A DNA stretch of 42,290 nt. Origin: Clostridiales bacterium GWF2_38_85 (GTDB lineage: Bacteria > Bacillota > Clostridia > Oscillospirales > CAG-382). The stretch spans positions 51,290-93,579 of the forward strand of contig MGOY01000043.1 in NCBI GenBank assembly GCA_001797275.1. Direction: 5' to 3'. Under the pieces are notes generated by a model, which was given only the letters and a program-made list of their open reading frames with translations, searched no databases and was not told where the DNA came from. This document shows, one piece after another, positions 17,628 through 24,928 of the stretch (position 1 is the first letter of the stretch; every line of letters begins with the position of its first letter). Position numbers and translations under genes: made by a program.

Positions 17628-17817
17628 CTTATTTCTCTGTTATTAACCATAATTTACGCGCCATTTTTCATACCTTTAGTATCGCAAAAAATTAATAAAT
17701 TGCAACTTTTTTAAGATTTATCCGCCTTAAAGGCCGGTATCTAAATGCGTTAATTTCGCACAAGAAAACAGTTTACAATAACCCCGACCATGAAAGCACA
17801 AAAATAGCAACACACTA

Positions 17818-17847
17818 TTGATAAACTGAGTCACTTTTTGTTATTAT
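17818..17847 (+). promoter_or_regulatory. Candidate promoter for the 17905 gene
   Basis: TTGATA and TATTAT are separated by 18 bases, ending 57 bases before the ATG. Confidence 0.45.
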
Positions 17848-17904
17848 AAAATTAGTAATAGAATAAAAAACATAAAACCATCCTAATAAAAACGAGGTGC
17901 CCCT

Positions 17905-18489
17905 ATGAAAAAAATATTCGCTCTCTTACTTCTAGCAAGCATCACTAGTATGCCCTATGTAACTTTAGCAGAAGACCCAACCGATGTTTCGGATTGGGCC
18001 AATGCAACCACGGCGCAAAAGGCCAACTGGTTTGAACGCACAGCACGTGAGTTTGAAGATAATCTGATCACCCTTATACGCAGTCACGGCGAAAATCGCG
18101 AAATCAAAAGAGACGCCCTTTTTAAACTAATGCAGGTCGAAAGTCTCATTGAATATGAAGCCAGGAACAGCTCAATTGTCTCATCAAACAATCGCAGAAA
18201 TCTGCTACTGGAAGTAAACATCCTCAAAAAAGCAGTAGATGAACTTGAAACCATCGCAGCAGAATTTGCACAAATGCGTTACAGTAGACCATCAGAGGCA
18301 CAATCCAGACCTCTTATAAACAAATTTCAAGCATTACACAAAAGCGTTGTAAAGCCTATAGGCACCTCGTGGACAGACTCTCCAACAACACGAAGCTTAA
18401 AAAAAGGAATTCAACAATTTAAAAGTGCATTAAACGGAAGTCTTATTACCTTTCAATCAGACAATGCCTTAACGTGGACTAGGGATTAA
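17905..18489 (+). CDS. Exported helical protein of unknown function
   Basis: The 194-residue protein has a clean signal peptide (about 1-22, MKKIFALLLLASITSMPYVTLA) and an otherwise helical, soluble sequence. There are no cysteines and no motif I recognise. A GAGGTG ribosome site lies 6 bases before the ATG, and a candidate promoter is upstream. It stands alone between minus-strand genes. A structured spacer follows the stop. Confidence 0.72.
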   Translation: MKKIFALLLLASITSMPYVTLAEDPTDVSDWANATTAQKANWFERTAREFEDNLITLIRSHGENREIKRDALFKLMQVESLIEYEARNSSIVSSNNRRNLLLEVNILKKAVDELETIAAEFAQMRYSRPSEAQSRPLINKFQALHKSVVKPIGTSWTDSPTTRSLKKGIQQFKSALNGSLITFQSDNALTWTRD

Positions 18490-18701
18490 TTCTTTTCAAA
18501 AGAATGTTTTAGATTCAATCACACTTTCTGGTACAGGTCTTTCAACTACTTGAGAAAGACCTGATAGTCGGTGTGCACCTGCTCGCTTTTTCAATAAATA
18601 TCTCAAGAATCAACCATCTGACATGCTTGAAGCGACCAGGGTTCATATTCAACAATTAGGCAGATGTGATTAGGCTTTTCGTTAAGCACTAAGTAAATTT
18701 T
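18490..18701. other. Spacer with a hairpin and a possible decayed frame
   Basis: CAGGTCTTTC (18534-18543) pairs with GAAAGACCTG (18554-18563). No T-tract follows directly, so it is a weak terminator candidate for the 17905 gene. After it, a plus-strand frame reads FFNKYLKNQPSDMLEATRVH and ends at a TAG/TGA without a proper start; this may be the tail of a lost gene. I recognise no family. Confidence 0.35.
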
Positions 18702-19142
18702 TTACTTCTTCAAGCGTTGTATAATTTTCCCCAATAGCGCATAACAACCCGGGATGATGTGTGCAAGCTGCTCCGCAACTTCTTCAACATACACATGCAG
18801 GGTTGTGTTGCGTGATTTTAGCATTTCAAGAATCTGCTGAGCCTCGTCCTCGCTAATAATGCCCGATGAAAACGATGATCGAATGATTTCGCTGGGTGTT
18901 TTGAGAGTAAGGGGGACCTGTGCTGTTTCAAGATAGGTTTTGAGATATTTCCAGAATAGGTCTATAGTATACTCAAATCTCTGGATAATAGAATCGCGAT
19001 ATATTCTATATTCATCGACATAATCAACCTGTGGATTAAATGGCCGTCCCCGTGTTTCAAGGTCCTTAAAAACAGCTAACGCCTTTCCCAGTGTTCTTAA
19101 CGCAGCGGTTAACTGCTTGTATTTGTATGTTACTTTGTCCAT
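18702..19142 (-). CDS. hepT: HepT-like HEPN RNase toxin
   Basis: HEPN-domain protein of the HI0074/HepT family, the toxin half of HepT/MntA type VII toxin-antitoxin systems. It is helical, 146 residues, normal for the family. The RNase motif R-x4-H-x-Y is intact as RNTTLHVY (Arg111, His116, Tyr118). In characterised pairs the tyrosine of this motif is AMPylated by the MNT partner to switch off the RNase. The start ATG overlaps the last 13 bases of the upstream nucleotidyltransferase gene and has GAGAGGGA before it, so the two are translationally coupled. The order here is antitoxin first, then toxin. Confidence 0.88.
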   Translation of the reverse strand: MDKVTYKYKQLTAALRTLGKALAVFKDLETRGRPFNPQVDYVDEYRIYRDSIIQRFEYTIDLFWKYLKTYLETAQVPLTLKTPSEIIRSSFSSGIISEDEAQQILEMLKSRNTTLHVYVEEVAEQLAHIIPGCYALLGKIIQRLKK

Positions 19143-19423
19143 ATAATTCCCTCTCGTTTTATGGATTCCTTTATTGCTTCTGATGCCGAGTTCATATCGA
19201 CAACGTCGACTTTCATAGGAATGGTCGAGCCGTCAATTTCTGACAAAATCTTTAGAAGCAGCGAAAAGGCTATTGGCGCTCCAGCATCGACCGCCAGGTC
19301 AATGTCGGATGTTGAGGAATGGTCACCCCGTGCACGTGATCCAAAAAGATAGATCGTTGCCATGGGAAGGTATTTGTGAATAATCAAAATAAGTTGTTCT
19401 TTGTATTCCAATTTAACGGTCAT
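19130..19423 (-). CDS. mntA: MntA-like nucleotidyltransferase antitoxin
   Basis: Minimal nucleotidyltransferase (HI0073/MntA type) that transfers AMP from ATP. It is 97 residues from MTVKLEYKEQ. The signature GSRARGDHSSTSDIDLAV carries the G-S motif (28-29) and the metal-binding pair Asp40/Asp42 of the polymerase-beta fold. It is expected to AMPylate and silence the adjacent HepT toxin. A longer frame opens at 19483, but the ATG at 19423 has AGGA at 6 bases, so I use that start. The pair makes up an operon on the minus strand next to decaying genes, a typical place for mobile defence modules. Confidence 0.88.
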   Translation of the reverse strand: MTVKLEYKEQLILIIHKYLPMATIYLFGSRARGDHSSTSDIDLAVDAGAPIAFSLLLKILSEIDGSTIPMKVDVVDMNSASEAIKESIKREGIIWTK

Positions 19424-19624
19424 CAAATATCCTAGAGCATTGGTGTTGGAGACGGCACTATACGGATACCCTTTCTCTTTCACAATCTAACAGAAGAGCG
19501 GACAATTATCTTTTTTAGGTTAAAACGCATAGTGAAAATGACAAATAAAGATACAACTCATAGCTTTAACGTGATAAACTGACTTATAAATATAAAAACC
19601 TCCCACAAGAAATTGGAGAACCTG

Positions 19625-20038
19625 ATGGCACCCTCGATACGCCGCTTTAAAATTGAAAAACTAGTTCGCGACCACATAGAGGACTTATTTAATAATTCCG
19701 GCGCCGTACAGGTTAATAAAACAATCCTAACCGACAAACAGTTCTTACTATGCCTACGCGATAAAATCAGCGAAGAAGCACAGGAAGTTGTTAATGCTAC
19801 AACCGCAGCTGAGCTGGTAGATGAATGCGCCGACCTAATGGAAGTTATAGGCGCTCTCTTAGCCCTGCATCAAAAAACGTGGAAGGATGTACAAGATGCA
19901 CGCACTCGTAAGGCCTTAACGCGCGGACTGTACAAAAACCGTTTGTATATAAATTCAGTTGACCTTCCTGACGGATCAGAAGCCACTCGCTACTACGAGT
20001 CAAATCCCACAAAATACCCTGAAATTGATAGCGAATAG
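19625..20038 (+). CDS. MazG-like nucleotide pyrophosphohydrolase
   Basis: All-alpha NTP pyrophosphohydrolase of the MazG-like/COG4997 type, which cleaves (d)NTPs or nucleotide derivatives to monophosphates as a house-cleaning enzyme. The metal-binding signature EExxE...ExxD is present as EEAQE (50-54) and ECAD (67-70). The N terminus IRRFKIEKLVRD is typical of COG4997. At 137 residues it is a normal single domain. A TTG start at 19613 is possible, but the ATG at 19625 has GGAG at 6-7 bases. The next gene begins 3 bases after the stop, so the two are almost certainly co-translated. The physiological substrate is unknown. Confidence 0.87.
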   Translation: MAPSIRRFKIEKLVRDHIEDLFNNSGAVQVNKTILTDKQFLLCLRDKISEEAQEVVNATTAAELVDECADLMEVIGALLALHQKTWKDVQDARTRKALTRGLYKNRLYINSVDLPDGSEATRYYESNPTKYPEIDSE

Positions 20039-20041
20039 ACT

Positions 20042-20668
20042 GTGGAAACAACAATACTCCTTCCTATACCAATCAAAACCCCTCGCCTACTTATACGTCC
20101 CTTGCAACCTGGGGATGGAAAGGCACTCTACACAGCAGCACGTGAATCACAGGATGAATTTGAAGAATTTATGCCGTGGGCCAGCGACACCACCGCATCG
20201 CCAGACGCAGCCGAAAACTTTGCCCAGCAAGCCTCTATAAACTGGGTTCTCAAAATAAGCAGCGAGCCCTGGCTCCAACTACTCATTTTATGTAGAGAAA
20301 CTAATGCCATCTTGGGCATAGCAAATTTCCACCATATAGAATGGGACGTCCCATGCGTTGAAATAGGCTATTGGCTCTCCTCTCAAAAAACGGGGAAAGG
20401 CTTCATGACAGAGACTATAAACGCACTAACACGCTATGCCATTGAGATGTTTCATGCACGACGCATTGAAATACGATGCGATATCACCAACGTAAAAAGC
20501 CAGGGAGTTCCTAGGCGACTCGGATATGCATTAGAAGCAACCCTAAAATCAAATCGTCTAGACCATTTAACCGGTGAGCCTAGCGATACACTTATATATG
20601 TACGGCATAATGCAGAAAATTTGCCTCCTTTAGAAGTTTCTTGGCCAGGGAAAAAATCAGATTCGTAA
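20042..20668 (+). CDS. RimJ/RimL-like GNAT acetyltransferase
   Basis: Acetyl-CoA-dependent N-acetyltransferase. It begins with a GTG at 20042, three bases after the MazG-like stop. Signatures are TPRLLIRPLQPGDG, VEIGYWLSSQKTGKGFMTET (CoA-binding motif A) and ALTRYAIEMFHARRIEIRCD. The usual A-x-x-R-L-G-F of motif B is altered to GVPRRLGY. It shares its start, core and LPPLEVSW ending with the acetyltransferase at 12148-12750, so the two are paralogues. Substrate unknown. Confidence 0.88.
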   Translation: METTILLPIPIKTPRLLIRPLQPGDGKALYTAARESQDEFEEFMPWASDTTASPDAAENFAQQASINWVLKISSEPWLQLLILCRETNAILGIANFHHIEWDVPCVEIGYWLSSQKTGKGFMTETINALTRYAIEMFHARRIEIRCDITNVKSQGVPRRLGYALEATLKSNRLDHLTGEPSDTLIYVRHNAENLPPLEVSWPGKKSDS

Positions 20669-20904
20669 ATCCAAAAGAGGCATTTAGCAAAGACAAAGAA
20701 TCTCTTACTCCATCCATACTCCATTCTCACCACAATAAAATTATTATCTGTTGCATCTTAGATCTGAAAGATCTATGGTACGGGATAACAAAATGGAGCT
20801 ACGGTTTAACATTTTCATCCCCTTTTTTCGCCAAAAACAATTGTCAAACAAACACCAATCCGAGAGTCAAAGCTATGGCAATAGCAATCGAAAATAGCTA
20901 GAGC
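20669..20904. other. Gene-free, apparently decayed spacer
   Basis: No credible gene is present. The stretch includes one copy of a 37-base repeat (20745-20781) whose other copy lies upstream of the thioesterase gene at 22611. Short broken frames run into the DUF1016 remnant that follows. It is probably eroded DNA. Confidence 0.5.
20745..20781. repeat. 37-base dispersed repeat, copy 1
   Basis: This copy matches 22484-22520 at 35 of 37 positions. It contains TTGCAT and TATGGT 17 bases apart and two AGATCT hexamers separated by GAA. No gene begins close downstream of this copy. Confidence 0.7.
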
Positions 20905-21180
20905 CGAGGCATGCTCGAAACCTGGATAAATCAAAATTGCATACTAAAGCGGAAAAGGCGATCACTAAATTTGATAAAACACTCCCTTCACCACGCTATG
21001 ACATGGCACAGCAAGCGTTAAAATCCCCCTATATATTTTATTTTAACGCTACAAGAAGAACATCTTGAACGAGACGTTGAACAAGGCTTAAACAGAACAA
21101 CATTAGCACAACGACCAAATTTTGGTACAGCTATTTCTACGATTTTAACTACACAACCGCCATCCAAAAGAGGCAAATAG
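20902..21180 (+). pseudogene. Remnant of a DUF1016 (YhcG-like) PDDEXK nuclease gene
   Basis: Three reading-frame pieces join into the middle of a DUF1016 protein. They read SRGMLETWINQN (frame of 20911), then LHTKAEKAITKFDKTLPSPR with YDMAQQALKSPYIF, then LTLQEEHLERDVEQGL. The family consensus there is close to KAITNFxxTLPxPQSDLAQQ and LKDPYxFDFL, then LERxLExxL. A frameshift lies near 20937, and a second (about two bases lost) lies near 21045. After EQGL the sequence no longer matches and the frame closes at 21178-21180. Both the N-terminal half and the C-terminal nuclease core are missing, so it cannot be active. DUF1016 genes are often part of restriction or mobile islands. Confidence 0.75.
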
Positions 21181-21331
21181 CACAGAAAAAAACACTATTA
21201 CATTTTCTTAACCGCGCTGCTATACTAGCCTCGAAACTGGCAGTGATCGCTCTTGCTCGTTCAAATCAAGGACATCAAGAGATGGAGACTAGCCAAAATC
21301 GTTCAATCACCACGTACCAAAAAGGAATATC

Positions 21332-22330
21332 ATGAGAACAATTGCTCTAACACTCGCTATTATCAGTGCCTGCGGAGCATCCTGCGAGCTGCATACATGC
21401 TCTACCCTCACCAAACAACTCTATGCCTCACTGTCAACTGGCTCAAAATTAGAGATTTCTTCTCTCGAAGATTTAAAAAACGCGATTAACGGTCCAAAAG
21501 AGCTTTTCATAAACGATCCGTATATCAGTGCGCCAGAATTTGCAGAACTTATAGAAAAATATCCCACTATTGAACGAATCAAAATAACAAAATGCAAGGA
21601 ACTGTTCATCTACAGAAATCTCCTCAACGACCTTAAAAAACTAAAAGTCGCACAATTTATCCGCACCCGAGTAACGCTGAATGCAATCCAAAGCCTAATC
21701 GAAAACAACCCCCTCCTAGAGGAACTGCAACTCGAAAGCTCCCGAATTGACTTTGAAACCAAAAAACTATCCTATCCAACGTGGAAGTTTGTTCAAAACT
21801 TACAGCACCTGGCTATCGAAGATGATCTCCTCAACTTTAACCGCGCCCTTGATGTCTTAACGGAAGTCCACAACCTCTCAGATTGTCGATTAAACGGTTC
21901 AAACCTCAACTTCGACCCCGTATTGAACGAATGTCAGTACAGCAATAACAGAATGAGACAGTTATGGCTTAGAGGTCGCATTATTAGAAGCGAAAGCCTT
22001 TTCCACACGCTCAGGCTATTTAAAAATTTGAAATTCTTGGAAATTGACTCTATCAGCCAAATCAACAAACCTTATCTGAAAAACCTCCCCGAAGCTCCCG
22101 AGCTCGAGGCCGCGAATTTCTCAAATTTCAATATTTCACCTGCAGCTATCCATACATTCCTCCTTGGATGCACAAAGCTCAAGCGCTTCGCACCACCGCC
22201 TCTTCTAATAAAAGACTATAAGGCACTAAAAAAAGAGTTTCCTTCCATTGTTTTCTACCCTAACAACAATTTACCACAGTATGGGAAACGGGGCATATTC
22301 CCTAAGATGTTTAATGAATGCGATGAATAA
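21332..22330 (+). CDS. Exported leucine-rich-repeat-like protein
   Basis: The 332-residue protein has an N-terminal signal peptide (about 1-18, MRTIALTLAIISACGASC). Irregular LRR-type units follow, for example FAELIEKYPTIERIKITKC, LIENNPLLEELQLESSRI and LHLFKNL-like FHTLRLFKNLKFLEIDSI. The C-terminal about 60 residues are not repeats. AAGGA lies 6-7 bases upstream of the ATG. The style (helix ending in NPLLEEL, then a short strand) is like that in the 1439-residue protein at 28294. It probably binds a protein partner outside the cytoplasm. It is followed by a strong hairpin at 22368. Confidence 0.78.
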   Translation: MRTIALTLAIISACGASCELHTCSTLTKQLYASLSTGSKLEISSLEDLKNAINGPKELFINDPYISAPEFAELIEKYPTIERIKITKCKELFIYRNLLNDLKKLKVAQFIRTRVTLNAIQSLIENNPLLEELQLESSRIDFETKKLSYPTWKFVQNLQHLAIEDDLLNFNRALDVLTEVHNLSDCRLNGSNLNFDPVLNECQYSNNRMRQLWLRGRIIRSESLFHTLRLFKNLKFLEIDSISQINKPYLKNLPEAPELEAANFSNFNISPAAIHTFLLGCTKLKRFAPPPLLIKDYKALKKEFPSIVFYPNNNLPQYGKRGIFPKMFNECDE

Positions 22331-22367
22331 GCGAAAAGCTTATCCCATCAATTAAAACAACACCCTC

Positions 22368-22400
22368 GGCCAGATTCGCATTTTGATTGTGAATCTGGCC
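22368..22400 (+). terminator. Strong hairpin after the LRR gene
   Basis: GGCCAGATTCGCA pairs with TGTGAATCTGGCC (12 of 13 positions; loop TTTTGAT). The T-tract after it is weak (GAACTCTTTCCC), so it may be a terminator aided by other factors or an RNA-stabilising stem. Confidence 0.55.
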
Positions 22401-22483
22401 GAACTCTTTCCCTATATGAGGTCTCAACTATTTTTTTCCATTTTCGCTCTGTAAAAACAACAAATATGTTCAACCTCAAAAAG

Positions 22484-22520
22484 TATCTGTTGCATCTTGA
22501 ATCTGAAAGATCTATGGTAC
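22484..22520 (+). repeat. 37-base dispersed repeat, copy 2; possible promoter
   Basis: It differs from 20745-20781 at 2 of 37 bases. TTGCAT and TATGGT are 17 bases apart, and the ATG of the thioesterase-like gene lies about 90 bases downstream, so this may be its promoter. The -35 match is poor. Confidence 0.5.
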
Positions 22521-22610
22521 TAGAAATTACCATTCATTTTTTCAGAGGAGAGTTTTATAACAACCCAAAAACACAGTAGTTTGTAATGGAGTTATAAAGG
22601 AGTAAGGCTT

Positions 22611-24818
22611 ATGAAAAAACTGCTTTTAGCACTTTTCTGCCTATTAATTGCACCACTAAGCGTGGCGTATGTACCTGAAGATTATGCCGTCTTTGTTGTA
22701 AGAGGGCTTAATTCAAATGAAGCTTTTCCCCCCATTGTTCAAGCTTTTCACGCCGAATTTCCAACCATCCCCCTTGTAATGGGACGCATTGGAGACGGGT
22801 CGGCTGCAACCACCAACCGTGGTATGTACCATCTACTAGATGACCTATACGCAGATGCTAGCACCAATGCCGCTCTTGCAGGAAAACGGGTCATTGTAAT
22901 AGGATTCTCGCAAGGCGGACTACTTGCTCGTGCATTTATCGAAAAATATAGTCATCTCTTGCCATTTACTATCGACAGTCTCATCTCCTGTGCAAGCCCT
23001 CAAGGCGGAGAATTTGGACTTCCTGACTCTTGGGCTGAATGGGTAGACCTAGTCGTATGGCATGCGGACGACCTTATCCTTCAAGGAATCACAAATCTAC
23101 TCGGCATCAAAGCTGCTACTATAGATGTAGCCGGGCTTGGAGCGATGACAGTAGAAGAGGCCGTCAAAACCATAGGTCAAACGGCTAAAACCAGAGGCGA
23201 TATACTAGATCCTCTACGACAATCCATTGCAGACCTAATTAAATCATTAGTAGCCCAAGATTGGCCATTAGTACGCATAGTCTTCTACAATGCAATAGGA
23301 CAAGACCTTATTAGCGTTGCAAACTACTGGAAAGATCCAGAACACCAAGCGGACTACTTAGCGCTAAACAGCTTCCTCCCTTACTTTAACAACGACAAGG
23401 ACCACGCAAACGCAGCTCTATACAAAACAAACATACAGAAGTTAAATTACATTTTAATGCTGTGGGCAAACACCGATTTCGTTATAAAACCAGACTGTTC
23501 TGGAGCCATGCGCTTCTTCAAATGGGGCTCTAAAACCGCTTTAGAAAAAACATTCACAGAAACTTCGCAATATACCAGCAACCTCCTTGGCCTACGTGAT
23601 ATGTATGACAACGGACGACTATTCTTTGAATGTCCTTATGGAATGGGTCATGGATGCGAAGGGCCTGGCATAACCATCGCCATGAATTACCTACGCGCCA
23701 TTGTCACACAAAGACCTCCTAACGAAATATTTGACGCTGTAAAAAACAACGACCTTGCTTACGTCCAACTATTATTAAGTGAAGATAATACTCGAGCCGT
23801 CAAACGTAATGGTTTTGGGCAACTCCCTATTTATTATGCAGGAAACAAACCTGAAATAGCTCAACTTCTCTTTAATCAAGCACTTCTCTTAAACCAACCC
23901 CTTTCTATAGCAGAACAATCAGAACTTCTTATTAATGCCTTTGGATCAGGATCTTTAGCCATTGCACAGTGGCTTATAGAAACCCTCCATTTCAACCCAG
24001 CCGATATCAAGCCTACCTTAATTTCAGTAGCAGATGAAAATCACCAAACAACGATGATCTCCTACATTAACAGTGTGGTTCCACAAACCCTGCACGGCGC
24101 AGTCGCTCAAAACAACCTTGCTCTCGCTACCCAGATGGTAACCGCCAACCCTGCTCTAATCAACCAACTAGAAGCATCCATGCTCCCTATCTATTTTGCA
24201 GGGAACAAACTTGAGATTGCTCAATACCTATTTGCTCAACATCGCGCCTACGGCCTTCTAACACTTCAACAAGTATACCAACTGCTATACTTTGCTTGCG
24301 GTGCAGGATCACTTCCTGTAGTACAATGGATTATCGAAGGGCTCTACTTTGACATAACCGGTTGCAAAGATAATCTGACCGCTATAGCTCAGAACAATTA
24401 CCAATACCACATCGTAAGCTATCTCAACACCTTTATAAATCAGGGAAGAGCATCTCTTGAAACAGCAGTATGTTACAATAACCTCGCTCTTGTTACCCAA
24501 ATTGTTAACTGCAACCCTGTCAACATAGAGCACATAGACTCTGTAGGGATGTTGCCAATTCTTTATGCAGGCAACAAGGTCGAGATGGCTCAATACCTCT
24601 ACAACCAACACAATGTCATTGGCAGACCGTTAACACCAGCGACCCTAAATACCCTCTTATACTATGCATTTGGATCTGGGTCGCTTCCCGTAGCTCAATG
24701 GCTAATTGAAGGGATACACTTAGAAATAAGCTCACTACAAAGTCTTGTTTCAATTGCTCAAGCCAATGGGCAAGCACAGATGATAGACTATCTAAGATCA
24801 CTCGGGCTCATTAGCTAA
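22611..24818 (+). CDS. Exported palmitoyl-protein thioesterase-like enzyme with ankyrin-like repeats
   Basis: The N-terminal part (about 20-365) is an alpha/beta hydrolase that looks like palmitoyl-protein thioesterase (PPT1/PPT2). It has the nucleophile elbow GFSQGG with Ser100, DLISVANYWKDPEH matching the PPT LVQAEYWHDP region, NIQKLNYILMLWANTDFVI with Asp289, the LGLRDMYDNGRLFF segment matching LGLKEMDNAGQLVF, and GMGHG with His347. These enzymes remove palmitate from cysteine of proteins. A signal peptide (1-19) precedes it. Residues 371-735 form three ~120-residue units of ankyrin-like repeats, absent from the next gene, and may steer target choice. The start has a ribosome site AAGGAG. 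Host lipid-modified proteins as substrates are an inference; a general lipase role is the alternative. Confidence 0.82.
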   Translation: MKKLLLALFCLLIAPLSVAYVPEDYAVFVVRGLNSNEAFPPIVQAFHAEFPTIPLVMGRIGDGSAATTNRGMYHLLDDLYADASTNAALAGKRVIVIGFSQGGLLARAFIEKYSHLLPFTIDSLISCASPQGGEFGLPDSWAEWVDLVVWHADDLILQGITNLLGIKAATIDVAGLGAMTVEEAVKTIGQTAKTRGDILDPLRQSIADLIKSLVAQDWPLVRIVFYNAIGQDLISVANYWKDPEHQADYLALNSFLPYFNNDKDHANAALYKTNIQKLNYILMLWANTDFVIKPDCSGAMRFFKWGSKTALEKTFTETSQYTSNLLGLRDMYDNGRLFFECPYGMGHGCEGPGITIAMNYLRAIVTQRPPNEIFDAVKNNDLAYVQLLLSEDNTRAVKRNGFGQLPIYYAGNKPEIAQLLFNQALLLNQPLSIAEQSELLINAFGSGSLAIAQWLIETLHFNPADIKPTLISVADENHQTTMISYINSVVPQTLHGAVAQNNLALATQMVTANPALINQLEASMLPIYFAGNKLEIAQYLFAQHRAYGLLTLQQVYQLLYFACGAGSLPVVQWIIEGLYFDITGCKDNLTAIAQNNYQYHIVSYLNTFINQGRASLETAVCYNNLALVTQIVNCNPVNIEHIDSVGMLPILYAGNKVEMAQYLYNQHNVIGRPLTPATLNTLLYYAFGSGSLPVAQWLIEGIHLEISSLQSLVSIAQANGQAQMIDYLRSLGLIS
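23721..24815 (+). repeat. Three tandem ankyrin-like supra-repeats in the thioesterase-like protein
   Basis: Units begin near residues 371, 491 and 613. Each has an opening helix (FDAVKNNDLAYVQLLL; LHGAVAQNNLALATQMV; LETAVCYNNLALVTQIV), then LPIYYAGNKPEIAQLLF-type and FGSGSLAIAQWLIE-type helices. The period is 120-122 residues (about 360-366 bases). Each unit seems to hold three ankyrin-like hairpins. Confidence 0.8.
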
Positions 24819-24846
24819 ACTAAACAACTTGTTAAACAACTTGTGT

Positions 24847-24876
24847 AGAAGGGGGTTATTTTAATAACCCCCTTCT
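24847..24876. terminator. Perfect 14-bp hairpin between the thioesterase-like genes
   Basis: AGAAGGGGGTTATT pairs perfectly with AATAACCCCCTTCT around a 2-base loop (TT). A short T-rich run (AAGATTTCAT) follows. It suggests that the two paralogues are separate transcripts. Confidence 0.65.
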
Positions 24877-24928
24877 AAGATTTCATCCTACCTAATACAT
24901 TCTGTGCTTCACTCAAAAGGAACGAGTT

